From: Streptomyces sp. TP-A0874
GTDB lineage: Bacteria > Actinomycetota > Actinomycetes > Streptomycetales > Streptomycetaceae
Assembly (NCBI RefSeq): GCF_001748085.1
Contig: NZ_BBZK01000009.1
Coordinates: forward strand, 124,001-188,000
Length of the DNA stretch: 64,000 nt
Direction of reading: 5' to 3'
The first letter of the stretch is position 1; each line of letters starts with the position of its first letter. Below are positions 34,120-43,830 of the stretch, piece by piece. Position numbers and translations under genes: made by a program. The notes under the pieces were generated by a model. It saw nothing but the letters and a program-made list of their open reading frames with translations, did not search any database and was not told the DNA's origin.

Positions 34120-34143
34120 GACGAGTTTCCGTCAGCTCCCGGA

Positions 34144-36366
34144 TCAGGTGTCCGTGTCGGTCGCACCGCTCTCCGCAGCGGTCCCGCCGGCGCTCTCCCT
34201 CTCGTGTGCCACCGGCTCCTCCCCCGCGCAGAGCGCCAGCACCTCGTCCCCGAACCGGTCCAGTTTCCGCCGTCCCACACCGGCGATGAGGGCGAGTTGG
34301 GAGGCGTCCTCGGGCACGGCCTCGGCGATGGCCATCAGCGTCTTGTCGGTGAAGACGCAGTAAGCGGGCTGGCCCAGTTGGCGAGCCCGCTCCAGCCGCC
34401 AGTCACGGAGCCGCTCGTAGAGGGCCTCGTCCAGGTCCGAGGGGCAGCCCTCGCAGCGCATCAGCTTCATCTCCCCCGCGTCGGTCAGGCCGCGGCCGCA
34501 CACCCGACACCGCAGCGGGCCCCGCTTGCGGCGCCGACCGCCCGCCCGGTCACCGTTCCCGCCGCTTCTGGCGCCGCCCCTGGCTGCCGGCCCCGAGCCG
34601 GCGCCCGGTACCAGGCCGCTCAGGAACCTGCTGGGCCTCCTGCCGGCCCGCCCGCCCGGCGTGCGCGACAGCGACCAGGACAGCGTCAGGTGGGCTCGGG
34701 CTCGGGTGACGCCGACATACAGCAGCCGACGCTCCTCCTCGACCTGCTCGGCGGTCTTGGCGTGGGTGATGGGCATCATGCCCTCACTGAGGCCGACCAG
34801 GAACACCGCGTCCCACTCCAGCCCCTTGGCGGCGTGCAGGGAGGCCAGCGTGACCCCCTCGATGGTCGGGGCGTGCTGTGCGTTGGCGCGTTCGTCGAGT
34901 TCCGCCACGAGGTCACCGAGCTTCGCCTCGGGCCGGGCACGGCCGAAGTCCTCCGCGAGCCGGACCAGGGCTGCCAGCGACTCCCAGCGGTCCCGGACGG
35001 CCCCGGACCCCGCCGGCGGCTCGGTCGTCCACCCCTTGGTGCCGAGCACCGCCCGCACCTGTGCGGCCAGCCCCACCGTCTCCTGGAGCAGCGGGTCGTT
35101 GTCGCCGGCGCGGGCGGCGCCGCGGAGCGCCACCCCGGCCTCCCGCACCTCGGCCCGTTCGAAGAACCGCTCGGCTCCCTGGAGCTGGTACGGCACCCCC
35201 TGGTCGGCGAGGGCCTGCTCGTACACCTCGGACTGTGCGTTGATCCGGTAGAGCACGGCGATCTCCCCGGCCGACACACCCGACTCCAGCAGCTCGCGGA
35301 TGCCCCGCGCGACGCCTTCTGCCTCGGTCGGCTCGTCGGGGTACTCGACGAAGCCCGGCTCGGGGCCGGGGTCGCGTTGCGAGACCAGCTCCAGCCGCTG
35401 CTCGGCGCCCCTGCCGACGGCCTGGCTCAGCAGACCGTTGGCCAGGTGCACCACCTGCGGGGTGGAACGGTAGTCGCGGACGAGTCTCACGACGGTGGCG
35501 TCGGGGTGCCGGGCGGGGAAGTCCAGCAGGTGCTCGGGGGTGGCACCGGTGAAGGAGTAGATGGTCTGGCTGGCGTCACCGACCACGCAGACGCTCTCCC
35601 GACCGCCCAGCCAGAGCTCCAGCAGCCGCTGCTGGAGCGGGCTGACGTCCTGGTACTCGTCGACGACGAAGTGCTGGTACTGCTCACGCACCCGGTCCGC
35701 GATGTCCGGGCGGTCCTGAAGCACCCCGACCGTGAGCAGCAGGACGTCCTCGAAGTCGATCGCCCCCCGGTCACGCTTGAGCTGCTCGTACGCCCCGTAG
35801 ATCCCCGCGGTCTCGGCCGGGTCCCGGGGGGCCTCCCGGCCGGAGTCGGCGATGGCCTTCGGGTACTCCTCGGGCACGGTCTGAGTGACCTTCGCCCACT
35901 CGATCTCGCCCGTCACATCCCTGAGTTCGCTGCGGTCCAAGCGGATCCGGGAGCGGGCGGCGGCCTCGGCGACCAGTTGGACCTTGCGCTCCAGCAGCCG
36001 GGGCAGCTCTCCCCCGACCGCCCTCGGCCAGAAGAACTGAAGCTGCCGGAGGGCCGCCGAGTGGAACGTCCTGGCCTGCACCCCGGCGGCGCCCAGCTGC
36101 CGCAGCCGGCCGCGCATCTCCCCCGCGGCGCGGTTGGTGAAGGTGAGCGCCAGCACACTCCCCGGCTGCATCACCCCGGCCCGGATGCCGTAGGCGATCC
36201 GGTGGGTGATGGCCCGGGTCTTGCCGGTGCCCGCCCCGGCCAGCACGCACACCGGGCCGTGCAGGGCCGTCGCGACCTCGCGTTGCTCGGGGTCGAGCCC
36301 CTCGAGCACCGCGTCAGCGCCCTGTGGGGCGTCGATCAGGACTGGGAACCGGGCTGCTGAAGTCAC
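34144..36366 (-). CDS. uvrD2: ATP-dependent DNA helicase UvrD2-type with tetracysteine and HRDC domains
   Basis: A 740-residue superfamily 1A helicase. Motif I is LAGAGTGKTRAITHRIAYG, motif Ia LTFTNRAAGEMRGRL, motif II VDEYQD, motif IV region RVKRDYRST-like VRLVRDYRSTPQ, and motif VI VGVTRARAHLTLSW. A tetracysteine module CRVCGRGL...MRCEGCP (about 600-625) and a C-terminal HRDC domain (about 655-730, GVGRRKLDRFGDEVL) follow, the arrangement of mycobacterial UvrD2. The start MTSAARFPVLIDAPQG is 240 bases from the divergent mycoredoxin gene. It is separate from wblC downstream by the attenuated leader. Confidence 0.93.
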   Translation of the reverse strand: MTSAARFPVLIDAPQGADAVLEGLDPEQREVATALHGPVCVLAGAGTGKTRAITHRIAYGIRAGVMQPGSVLALTFTNRAAGEMRGRLRQLGAAGVQARTFHSAALRQLQFFWPRAVGGELPRLLERKVQLVAEAAARSRIRLDRSELRDVTGEIEWAKVTQTVPEEYPKAIADSGREAPRDPAETAGIYGAYEQLKRDRGAIDFEDVLLLTVGVLQDRPDIADRVREQYQHFVVDEYQDVSPLQQRLLELWLGGRESVCVVGDASQTIYSFTGATPEHLLDFPARHPDATVVRLVRDYRSTPQVVHLANGLLSQAVGRGAEQRLELVSQRDPGPEPGFVEYPDEPTEAEGVARGIRELLESGVSAGEIAVLYRINAQSEVYEQALADQGVPYQLQGAERFFERAEVREAGVALRGAARAGDNDPLLQETVGLAAQVRAVLGTKGWTTEPPAGSGAVRDRWESLAALVRLAEDFGRARPEAKLGDLVAELDERANAQHAPTIEGVTLASLHAAKGLEWDAVFLVGLSEGMMPITHAKTAEQVEEERRLLYVGVTRARAHLTLSWSLSRTPGGRAGRRPSRFLSGLVPGAGSGPAARGGARSGGNGDRAGGRRRKRGPLRCRVCGRGLTDAGEMKLMRCEGCPSDLDEALYERLRDWRLERARQLGQPAYCVFTDKTLMAIAEAVPEDASQLALIAGVGRRKLDRFGDEVLALCAGEEPVAHERESAGGTAAESGATDTDT

Positions 36367-36455
36367 CCCGCCATGCTGCCAGGTCCGCCGAGGCGACCGG
36401 GACCGTCGTCCACAGCCGGTGGCGGGCGGTCATACGAAACGATGGCCGGGCGAGC

Positions 36456-36481
36456 GGAATTACCGGGGGCCCGGGGCCGTT
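36456..36481 (+). promoter_or_regulatory. SigR-dependent promoter of the mycoredoxin gene
   Basis: GGAAT (36456-36460), exactly 18 bases, then GTT (36479-36481): an exact SigR consensus. It lies 126 bases before the mycoredoxin start codon and reads towards it. Confidence 0.88.
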
Positions 36482-36606
36482 GACATGATGCCGGTGGTGT
36501 CCCGACACCCGGAGCCCGGGCTTCCGTCCGGATCGCCCGTGGTGCCCTCGGGACGCCGCCGTCGCCATGGACCGCACGCCACCGTCCCTGAAGGAGCACG
36601 AGACCT

Positions 36607-36864
36607 ATGCCGGGCACCGTCACGATGTACAGCACCACCTGGTGTGGCTACTGCCGCCGGTTGAAGAGCCAGATGGACCGCGAGGGCATCGCCTACACCG
36701 AGATCAACATCGAGCAGGACCCGGAGTCGGCGAAGTTCGTCGAGCAGGTGAACGACGGCAACCAGCTGGTCCCGACCGTCCTGGTGGTCCCGGCTTCGGG
36801 CGGCGAGAGCGTCGCCATGGGCAACCCGAGCCTCGCCCAGGTCAAGCAGGCGCTCGAGGCCTGA
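36607..36864 (+). CDS. mrx1: Mycoredoxin (glutaredoxin-like, mycothiol-dependent)
   Basis: An 85-residue glutaredoxin-fold protein. The active site is CGYC in TTWCGYCRRLKSQM; the mycothiol-type cis-proline region is LVPTVLVV. Mycoredoxin-1 reduces protein-mycothiol mixed disulfides and is encoded beside uvrD2 and nudC in mycobacteria and Streptomyces. A ribosome binding site GAAGGAG lies 12 bases before the ATG. The exact SigR promoter upstream places it in the thiol-stress regulon with sigR at 11.5 kb. Confidence 0.93.
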   Translation: MPGTVTMYSTTWCGYCRRLKSQMDREGIAYTEINIEQDPESAKFVEQVNDGNQLVPTVLVVPASGGESVAMGNPSLAQVKQALEA

Positions 36865-36924
36865 CCTCCTCGCACACGAACCCCGGCGGCTTCCGGGGCG
36901 GAGCATGCGCGCGGGGAGGCCGCC

Positions 36925-37572
36925 TCAGCGGTCTCTCACCGCGATCCCGAGCGCCTGGGCGAGCACGGGGGCGAGATCGAGCAGTTGCGCACTGCTGATC
37001 GTCGCCCCCCGCAAGGCCTCGTGCCCCGCCTCGATGTCCAGTCCGGCGGCGTCCCGCAGGTCGACGCCGGCCATCCGCGCGTCACCGAACCGCACCCGCT
37101 CCAGGGTCGATCCGGGAAAGTCGACGCCGGTCAGTACCGCACCGCTGAGGTCCACGTCACGTAGCAGGCAGTCCACGAAGGCGACGTCCCGCAGGTGCGC
37201 GCCGCGGACGTTGACCGAGTCGAACTTGCAGTTGTGGAAGGTCACCCGGCGCAGCCGGGCGCCGAACACCTGGACCCCGGCGAGGGCAGCGGAGTCCACC
37301 TCGGCGTCCAGCCAGTCGGTCTCCACCAGGTCCGTGCCCACCCAACGCACCGCGTGCAGCCACACGTCGTTGAACCGCGCCCGCCGGAACCGGCCTCCGG
37401 TGAAGGTCACCGAGGAGAACGCGCACTCGAGGAAGGTGCTGCCGCCGCAGTCCGCGTCCTCGAACCGGCCTCCGTCGAAGTGCCTGCTGTCGTGGCCCTG
37501 CTCCCGCTCCAGCCGCCCGCGGAACGGGCTGAGGTGTTCGGCGTAGGGCAGGTCGGCGAGTTCTCGGGGCAT
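36925..37572 (-). CDS. Pentapeptide-repeat protein
   Basis: A 215-residue protein with many A(D/N)LxX-type repeats (for example SVNVRGAHLRDVAF, SGAVLTGVDFPGSTL, RFGDARMAGVDL) that fold into a right-handed beta-helix (about residues 40-180), closing with a helical C-terminal part GATISSAQLLDLAPVLAQAL. Such proteins can mimic DNA (as in fluoroquinolone resistance) or act as scaffolds; nothing in the sequence chooses between these. It is the last gene of a minus-strand run that follows nudC. Confidence 0.85.
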   Translation of the reverse strand: MPRELADLPYAEHLSPFRGRLEREQGHDSRHFDGGRFEDADCGGSTFLECAFSSVTFTGGRFRRARFNDVWLHAVRWVGTDLVETDWLDAEVDSAALAGVQVFGARLRRVTFHNCKFDSVNVRGAHLRDVAFVDCLLRDVDLSGAVLTGVDFPGSTLERVRFGDARMAGVDLRDAAGLDIEAGHEALRGATISSAQLLDLAPVLAQALGIAVRDR

Positions 37573-37637
37573 CGACTCGACGGGCCTTCCTCGGGGGCGT
37601 CCGGTGGGCCGCCCACCGTACCCGGGCCTCCCCGGTG

Positions 37638-38579
37638 TCAGCGCGGCAGGCCGGCGGGCAGCGGTTCGCCGTACCAGAGTTCGATCAGCCGGGCGGCGAT
37701 GGAGATCCCGCTCGGCGGGAGCACCTCTCCGGAGCTGAACGCTGCCCGCAGCTCCGCTCGGGAGAACCAGCGCGCCTCGTGGAGCTCGTCGCCGTCCACC
37801 TCGATGTCGGAGGATGTCGCGCGCGCCATGAACCCGAGCATCAGGCTACTCGGGAACGGCCAGGGCTGGCTGGCGACGTACTCGACCTCCCCGACCCGCA
37901 CCCCGGCCTCCTCCGAGACCTCGCGGACCACCGCCTGTTCGATGGACTCCCCCGGCTCGACGAAGCCGGCCAGCGTCGAGAAGCGCCCCTCCGGCCAGTG
38001 CACCTGGCGACCGAGCAGCGCCCGGTCCCGCTCGTCCGTCACCAGCATGATCACCGCCGGGTCGGTGCGCGGGTAGTGCTCCGCGCCGCAGGCCGGACAG
38101 CGCCGGACGTGTCCGGCCGCCACGATGACCGTCCGCTCGCCGCAGCGCGAGCAGAAGCGGTGCAGCCGCTGCCAGTTCTCCAGTGCGACGGCGTGCGCCA
38201 TCAGCCCCGCGTCGCGCGGTGACAGCAGCGCGCCGGCCTCCCGCAGCCCGGCGGCGCGGGCCGACTGGTCCAGCCGCCCCGGCAGCGAGTCCTTCTGCAG
38301 GGCGAAGTAGCTCACCCCCTGCTCGTCGGTGCCGAGGAAGTAGCGGTGGGTCTCGGTGGGCGGGGCCTCGAACGCCGGGGTCATCACCAGTTCGGTGCCG
38401 TCCCCGGTGTCGTCCACCAGCACCTGTCCACCGCTGACCACGAAGACCCGGGTCGACGGGTGGCTCCACGCGGCCGCGAGCCAGGCCTCGTCCAGTCGGT
38501 GCCGGGCCGCGCGGTCGATCCCCCCGGTCCGGGTCAGCGGTACGGGCGGCACGGGGATGTCGTCGGTCGGGGTGGTCAC
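37638..38579 (-). CDS. nudC: NAD(+) diphosphatase / RNA-decapping hydrolase NudC
   Basis: A 313-residue Nudix enzyme. A zinc site (CSRCG and CPACG) precedes the catalytic domain. The Nudix box is GFVEPGESIEQAVVREVSEE, and the NudC signature SQPWPFPSSLM follows, which fixes the substrate as NAD(H) or NAD-capped RNA. The N-terminal 100 residues are a beta-rich domain. It lies between an M20 peptidase and the pentapeptide gene; the start at 38579 has the family's alternative of a short leader MTTPTDDIPV. Confidence 0.94.
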   Translation of the reverse strand: MTTPTDDIPVPPVPLTRTGGIDRAARHRLDEAWLAAAWSHPSTRVFVVSGGQVLVDDTGDGTELVMTPAFEAPPTETHRYFLGTDEQGVSYFALQKDSLPGRLDQSARAAGLREAGALLSPRDAGLMAHAVALENWQRLHRFCSRCGERTVIVAAGHVRRCPACGAEHYPRTDPAVIMLVTDERDRALLGRQVHWPEGRFSTLAGFVEPGESIEQAVVREVSEEAGVRVGEVEYVASQPWPFPSSLMLGFMARATSSDIEVDGDELHEARWFSRAELRAAFSSGEVLPPSGISIAARLIELWYGEPLPAGLPR

Positions 38580-38696
38580 GGCTGCTTCCTGCTCACTCGC
38601 GGGGCGTGGACGTATCGGTCAACTACGGCGGCCCGGGCTCCGGTGATCTGCTGTTCACCCGGCGACCGGATCCACCGCCTGCGGTCGGCGGCGGTT

Positions 38697-40103
38697 TCAG
38701 GAGCCCGGTCGGAGGCTGTCGGCCAATCCGTCCCACAGGTAGGCGGCGGCCTCCGCTCCCTTGGCCAGCAGATCGACCTCCACCTTCTCGTTCGGGGAGT
38801 GCCAGCCGTCGGAGGGCACCGAGACGCCGAGGAACAGCACCGGGGCGTCCAGGGTCTCGTGGAGGTCCGCGGCCGGCCCCGACCCTCCCTCCCTGGTGAA
38901 GAGCACCCGCTGCTCGAAGGCGCGCTCCATGGCTCCCACGACGGCGCGGAGCGCCGGGTGGTCGAGGGGGGTGAGGCAGGGCTTGGTGGCGCCCCAGAAG
39001 GTGATCTCGTGCCGGATGCCGGCGGGGAGCCCGGCGGCGACCCAGTCCCGCACCGCCTGCTGCACCTTCTCGGCGTCCATCCCGGCGACCAGACGGAACG
39101 ACAGCTTCAGTTGGGCGTGGGAAGGCACGATGGTCTTTCCGCCGGGGCCCTGGTAGCCCCCCGACAGACCGTTGACCTCGGCCGAGGGACGGGCCCAGAT
39201 CCGTTCCAGGGTCGAGCGGCCGTGCTCTCCGAGCGTCGCCCGCGAGTGCGCCGACTCCAGCCAGGCGGCCTCGTCGAACGGCAGCTCGGCGAAGAGGGCC
39301 CGCTCCTGGTCGGTCAGCTCGATCACCCCGTCGTAGAAGCCGGGGATGGCGACCCGCCGCTGCTCGTCGTGGAGCGAGGCCGCCAGTCGGGCCGCCTCGG
39401 TGGCAGGGTTCGGCACCCCGCCGCCGAAGGAACCCGAGTGGATGTCCTGGGCCGGGCCGTAGAGGTCGACCTGGCAGTCGGTGAGCCCCCGCATCCCGGT
39501 GCAGACGGTCGGGGTGTCCTCGGACCACATCCCGGTGTCGGAGACGAGCACCACGTCGCAGGCCAGCCGCTCGGCCCGGTCCCGCACCAGCGCCGGGAAG
39601 TTCGGCGAGCCGGACTCCTCCTCTCCCTCGATGAGGAGCTTGAGGTGGACGGCGGGGGCGGTGCGGCCGCTCGCCGCGAGGTGGGCGCGCACCCCCAGGG
39701 TGTGGAAGAGCACCTGCCCCTTGTCGTCCGCGGCGCCGCGCCCGTAGAGCCGCCCCTCTCGGAGGGCCGGCTGGAAGGGCTCGGTGTGCCAACCGTCCGC
39801 GAGGTCCGCGGGCTGCACGTCGTGGTGACCGTAGACGAGCACGGTCGGGGCGTCCGGATCTGCGGCGGGCCAGTGCGCGAAGACCGCGGGCGCACCCGGC
39901 GTCTCCCACACCTCCACCTCGGGGAAGCCGGTCTCGGTCAGCTTCCCGGCCAGCCACTCGGCGCTCCGCCGGATCTCCGGGGCACGGCCCGGATCGGCCG
40001 AGACGGAGGGGATCGCGAGCCACTCGACGAGATCGTCGAGGAAGGCGGAGCGGTGTTCGGCGATGTAGCTGCGGATGGCGGGGTCCGGACTGGCGACGTT
40101 CAT
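38697..40103 (-). CDS. M20-family dipeptidase/metallopeptidase
   Basis: A 468-residue zinc peptidase of the M20A/F group. Metal and catalytic residues are in GHHDVQPAD (His, Asp), RGAADDKGQ (Asp), LLIEGEEESGSPNF (Glu-Glu), VSDTGMW (Asp) and the C-terminal DGWHSPNEKV (His). A bacterial exopeptidase dimerisation domain separates the halves. It probably cleaves dipeptides or a mycothiol-related amide in the cytoplasm; no signal peptide is present. It starts 30 bases after adnB ends on the same strand, so co-transcription is likely. Confidence 0.9.
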   Translation of the reverse strand: MNVASPDPAIRSYIAEHRSAFLDDLVEWLAIPSVSADPGRAPEIRRSAEWLAGKLTETGFPEVEVWETPGAPAVFAHWPAADPDAPTVLVYGHHDVQPADLADGWHTEPFQPALREGRLYGRGAADDKGQVLFHTLGVRAHLAASGRTAPAVHLKLLIEGEEESGSPNFPALVRDRAERLACDVVLVSDTGMWSEDTPTVCTGMRGLTDCQVDLYGPAQDIHSGSFGGGVPNPATEAARLAASLHDEQRRVAIPGFYDGVIELTDQERALFAELPFDEAAWLESAHSRATLGEHGRSTLERIWARPSAEVNGLSGGYQGPGGKTIVPSHAQLKLSFRLVAGMDAEKVQQAVRDWVAAGLPAGIRHEITFWGATKPCLTPLDHPALRAVVGAMERAFEQRVLFTREGGSGPAADLHETLDAPVLFLGVSVPSDGWHSPNEKVEVDLLAKGAEAAAYLWDGLADSLRPGS

Positions 40104-40133
40104 GCAGTCGAGCCTAACCGCCGCCCGGCCCCG

Positions 40134-43100
40134 CTACGACCGCCCGTCTCGGTCCCCGCCGAGCAGGACGCGCTCCAGCTCCGCGCGGTCCGGGAGTCCT
40201 TCGGGTCGGACCGCCTCGCCGGTGCGCACGTACAGGAAGGTCGCGGTGACGTCGGAGAGCGGCAGACCGTGCTGCTCGGCCCAGGCGAGACGGTAGACGG
40301 CGAGCTGGAGCGGGTCGGCGTTCTGGCTGCGGCCGGTCTTCCAGTCGACGATCTCGTAGCGGTCTCCGGTGCGGTAGACCGCGTCGATCCGCCCGCGGAT
40401 CACCCTGCCGGCCAGCGCGGTCTGTACCGGCACCTCGACGCGGTACGGGGTTCGGTGGGCGTACGGGGTGCGGCTGAACGCCTCCTTGAGGGCCTGGAGG
40501 TCCTCCTCGTCCGCGATGTCCGGTTCGCTGCCCGCCGGCAGCTCGTCTGGGTCGAGCATGGGGAGCGCCAGCTCCTCGAAGCGGGATTCCACCCAGGCGT
40601 GGAAGCGGGTGCCCCGCCGGGCCGCGGGGCGCGGCGGGGCGGGCATGGGGCGGGCGAGTTCCCGGGCGAACGCGTCGGGATCCTCAGCCAACCGCACCAG
40701 CTGCGATGCGGTCAGCGCGGCCGGGACGAGCACCTCGCGCTCGGTCGACCTGGACCGGCGCAGTTCGTCGGTGAGCGCCGCGAGGTCGCGGTCCCAGGAG
40801 GCGATGGTCCGCAGTTCCTCGGGGGTGGGCGCCTGCTGCTCATCCTGGGAGACACCCGGCTGCGCGGGCGCTGTGGCGGCTCCGGACGGCTGCCCGCCGG
40901 GGCCGGCCTGCGGTTCGCTCCGTTCGGTGCCCGGGGAGGGCGCTTCCTCCCCCGCCCCGGTCTCCAGGTACCGCAGAACCGTCCGGGCCGCGTTCCGCCG
41001 CCGGGCGAGGGCCTGCGGGTCGAGTGGCAGCGGCCACGGCTGGGCGTCGAGCCGGTCCTGCGGTCCGGCCGCCAGCGCCGGATTCTCCTCGTCTGTCCCG
41101 GGGGCGTCTGCCCAGGCCTCCACCTCGCCCCAGCCGCTGTCCTCGCAGTGCTTCCTGAGCTCATCCAGGAACTCCGAGGGCCCGCGCGCCTTCTTCTGGG
41201 TCGGCCCCCACCAGTGCCCGGAACCGAGCAGCAGCGAGCGGGGCCGGGTGAAGGCCACGTAGCCGAGCCGGCGCTCCTCGGTGGCCTGGTGAGCCTTCAT
41301 GCCCTCCTTGAACGCCTTCATCCCCTTGGCGTTCCACTCTGCGAGGTCCGGCAGGCCGGACGGCGCCCGGTCCGCGGACGGTTCGCCGGCGTCGCCGCGC
41401 AGCGCGTGCGGCAGCACCTTGGCGTTGGCGGTCCACAGGTCGCGCGGCTGTTCACTGGGAAACTGCTTGCGGACCAGGCCGGGCAGGGCGACGACATCCC
41501 ACTCCAGGCCCTTGGCCTTGTGGGCGGTGAGCACCTTGACGGTGTTCCCGGTGCTCGGCAGGGCGTTGTCGAGCCCTTTCTCGTGGCGGGCGGCGGTCCG
41601 CAGGAAGCCGAGGAAGGCGAGCAGCGTCGCCTCGCCGTCGAGCGCGGCGAAGGAGGCGGCGACGTCGAGGAAGTTGCCCAGCGTCTCCCGGCGGCGAGCG
41701 GCCAGCGCCCCGGGCGAGGCGGACAGCTCCACCTCCAGACCGGTGGTGGCGAGCACCCGGTGCAACACGTCCATCAGCGGATCGGCCAGCGAGCGCCGTA
41801 GTTCCCGCAGCTCCGCCGCGAGCCGGGCGAACCGCACCCGGGCCGCCGCCGAGAACGGCAGGCCGTCCTTGGGTTCGTCGGCTCCGAGGAAGGTGTCGAG
41901 CGCGTCGGCGAGTGAGACGCTCTCGGCCGGGTCGACCCCTTCCACCGCGGCGGCCAGCCGCCGGTCCGGCTCCTCTTCCCCGATGTCCTCCGCGGTACGG
42001 ACGAGGGTGCGGGCCCGGTGGCCGAGGAGCGCCAGGTCCCGCGCCCCGATCCGCCAGCGCGGGCCGGTCAGCAGCCGCACCAGCGCCGCGTTGGCCGTCG
42101 GGTCCTGGAGGACCTCGCAGACCGCGACGAGATCGGCCACCTCCGGCAGGTGGAGCAGCCCGGACAGGCCCACCACCTCGACCGGAACCTCCCGATCCGT
42201 CAGCACCGCCTGAATCTCGGCGAAGTCACCGGCCGTGCGGCAGAGCACCGCGATCTCACCCGGCGGTGTGCCGGTGCGTATCAGATGTGCCAGCGAATCG
42301 GCCAGCCAGGCCAACTCCTCGGCGTGGGTGGGGAACAGGGCGCACCGTACGGTGCCGTCCTGCTCGGCTCCGGGTGCGGGGCGCAGCGCCTCCACCCCCT
42401 GGTGCATCTCCCGCAGCCGGGTGGCGAGGTCGTTGGCGAGGTGGAGGAGGCGGCCACCGCTGCGGCGGTTCTCGCTCAGCGCGAAGCGCCGGGCCAACCG
42501 GCCGTCGGCCTGCGGGAAGTGCGCGGGGAAGTCGTCGAGGTTGGCCACCGAGGCGCCGCGCCAGCCGTAGATGGCCTGGCAGGGGTCGCCGACCGCGGTG
42601 ACGGGGTGGCCGGTCGGGTGTCCGAAGAGCCCGGAGAGCAGGATCCGCTGGGCGACCGAGGTGTCCTGGTACTCGTCCAGCAGGACCACTCCGTACTGTT
42701 CCCGAAGGAGCGCGCCGACCTCCGGGCGGCTGCGGGCCAGGGTGGCGGAGAGGGCGATCTGGTCGCCGAAGTCGAGCAGGTCGCGGCGGCCCTTCTCCTC
42801 TCGGTAGGCGCCGACCAGCTCCAGGAGTTCGAGGCGGGCGCGGGAGACCTCGGGCACCTTCCGCAGGTCGCCGTTGGTGAGCCGTACCCCCTCCAGGGTC
42901 TGCAGCAGTTCGCTGTCGTAGCCGCGGAGCCGCTCGGGCGGCACCAGGTGTTCGGCCAGTTCCCCGTCGAGCGCCAGTAGGTCCTCGACGAGGGCGGGGA
43001 GGGATTTGGTGAGCGCCGGGTAGGGGCCGGGCGCGGTGCGCAGGACCTGGGCGGCGAGCTGGAAGCGGGTGGCGTCGGCGAGCAGTCGGGCGGTGGGTTC

Positions 43101-43493
43101 CAGCCCGATGCGCAGCCCGTGTTCCTTCAGCAGTTGTCCGGCGAAGGCGTGGTAGGTGGAGATCCGCGGTTCCCCGGCGGGTTCGGCCGCCTCCTCGGGC
43201 GCTCTTCCGGATCCGGCCACCCCGGCCTTGAGCAGGGCCTTGCGGACGCGTTCGGACAGCTCCCCGGCCGCCTTGTTGGTGAAGGTCAGCCCCAGCACCC
43301 GTTCCGGTGGCAGTTGCCCGGTGCCGACGAGCCACACGACGCGGGCGGCCATCACCGTGGTCTTGCCGGAGCCCGCGCCGGCCACGATCACCTGGGGGGC
43401 GAGGGGCGCGGTGACGCAGTCGAGCTGCTCGGGGGTGAAGGGGATGCCGAGGAGCTCCCTGAGCTGCTCGGGCCGGGTGATACGGGCTGCCAC
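40134..43493 (-). CDS. adnB: DNA motor-nuclease subunit AdnB (UvrD/RecB-like)
   Basis: A protein of about 1119 residues. The N-terminal part is a UvrD-like motor: VAGAGSGKTTVMAARVVW (Walker A), LTFTNKAAGELSERV, LDEYQDT and VAFTRPRSLLLGS. The C-terminal RecB-type nuclease holds GRIDAVYRTG and EIVDWKTGRSQNADPLQLAVY with Asp, Asp-Trp-Lys and Gln-x-x-x-Tyr. AdnB is the dominant motor of the AdnAB complex that resects double-strand breaks in actinobacteria. Translation is placed at the GTG at 43493. In mycobacteria adnA immediately precedes adnB; here they are 1 kb apart with an opposed gene between. Confidence 0.93.
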   Translation of the reverse strand: MAARITRPEQLRELLGIPFTPEQLDCVTAPLAPQVIVAGAGSGKTTVMAARVVWLVGTGQLPPERVLGLTFTNKAAGELSERVRKALLKAGVAGSGRAPEEAAEPAGEPRISTYHAFAGQLLKEHGLRIGLEPTARLLADATRFQLAAQVLRTAPGPYPALTKSLPALVEDLLALDGELAEHLVPPERLRGYDSELLQTLEGVRLTNGDLRKVPEVSRARLELLELVGAYREEKGRRDLLDFGDQIALSATLARSRPEVGALLREQYGVVLLDEYQDTSVAQRILLSGLFGHPTGHPVTAVGDPCQAIYGWRGASVANLDDFPAHFPQADGRLARRFALSENRRSGGRLLHLANDLATRLREMHQGVEALRPAPGAEQDGTVRCALFPTHAEELAWLADSLAHLIRTGTPPGEIAVLCRTAGDFAEIQAVLTDREVPVEVVGLSGLLHLPEVADLVAVCEVLQDPTANAALVRLLTGPRWRIGARDLALLGHRARTLVRTAEDIGEEEPDRRLAAAVEGVDPAESVSLADALDTFLGADEPKDGLPFSAAARVRFARLAAELRELRRSLADPLMDVLHRVLATTGLEVELSASPGALAARRRETLGNFLDVAASFAALDGEATLLAFLGFLRTAARHEKGLDNALPSTGNTVKVLTAHKAKGLEWDVVALPGLVRKQFPSEQPRDLWTANAKVLPHALRGDAGEPSADRAPSGLPDLAEWNAKGMKAFKEGMKAHQATEERRLGYVAFTRPRSLLLGSGHWWGPTQKKARGPSEFLDELRKHCEDSGWGEVEAWADAPGTDEENPALAAGPQDRLDAQPWPLPLDPQALARRRNAARTVLRYLETGAGEEAPSPGTERSEPQAGPGGQPSGAATAPAQPGVSQDEQQAPTPEELRTIASWDRDLAALTDELRRSRSTEREVLVPAALTASQLVRLAEDPDAFARELARPMPAPPRPAARRGTRFHAWVESRFEELALPMLDPDELPAGSEPDIADEEDLQALKEAFSRTPYAHRTPYRVEVPVQTALAGRVIRGRIDAVYRTGDRYEIVDWKTGRSQNADPLQLAVYRLAWAEQHGLPLSDVTATFLYVRTGEAVRPEGLPDRAELERVLLGGDRDGRS

Positions 43494-43830
43494 ACGAGCG
43501 AGGCTAGCCGCGACCGGTGACACCGGAACGGGCGGGGCAACGCGATTCGGGATGTAACGCCCCCGGCTGAGGGGTGTCAGGCCCCCCGGCACCGGAGCCC
43601 CGCCCCTCAGGGAGGACCCGTTCCGGGCCGCCACTTCGGACTTGCCGGGACGACGCACCGGCGCCCCGGCTCCTGACCGGAGCGCCCCTCCGGCGGAACC
43701 GCTGACGGCGTTGTCCGGGGGCCCGGGGCACGGGGCACGGGCCCGGTCACCCCACGCTCGGCGGCAGCGCGACCGTTCTGCATGGGCATGCCGCTGTGGA
43801 AGAATGTAGAAATATAAACGAGGGGGCCAT
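43494..43830. other. Gap between adnB and the opposed membrane-protein gene
   Basis: 337 bases with no gene. It contains the putative upstream region of adnB (minus) and of the 43831 gene (plus). Near 43800-43820 an AT-rich stretch TAGAAATATAAAC stands out against very GC-rich surroundings and may be the -10 region of the rightward gene; I found no convincing -35. Confidence 0.45.

Noticed and set aside
38346..41801. A long plus-strand open frame opposite nudC, the M20 peptidase and adnB
   Set aside because: The composition is Gly/Arg/Leu/Val-rich with no recognisable motif, and it shadows three clear minus-strand genes.
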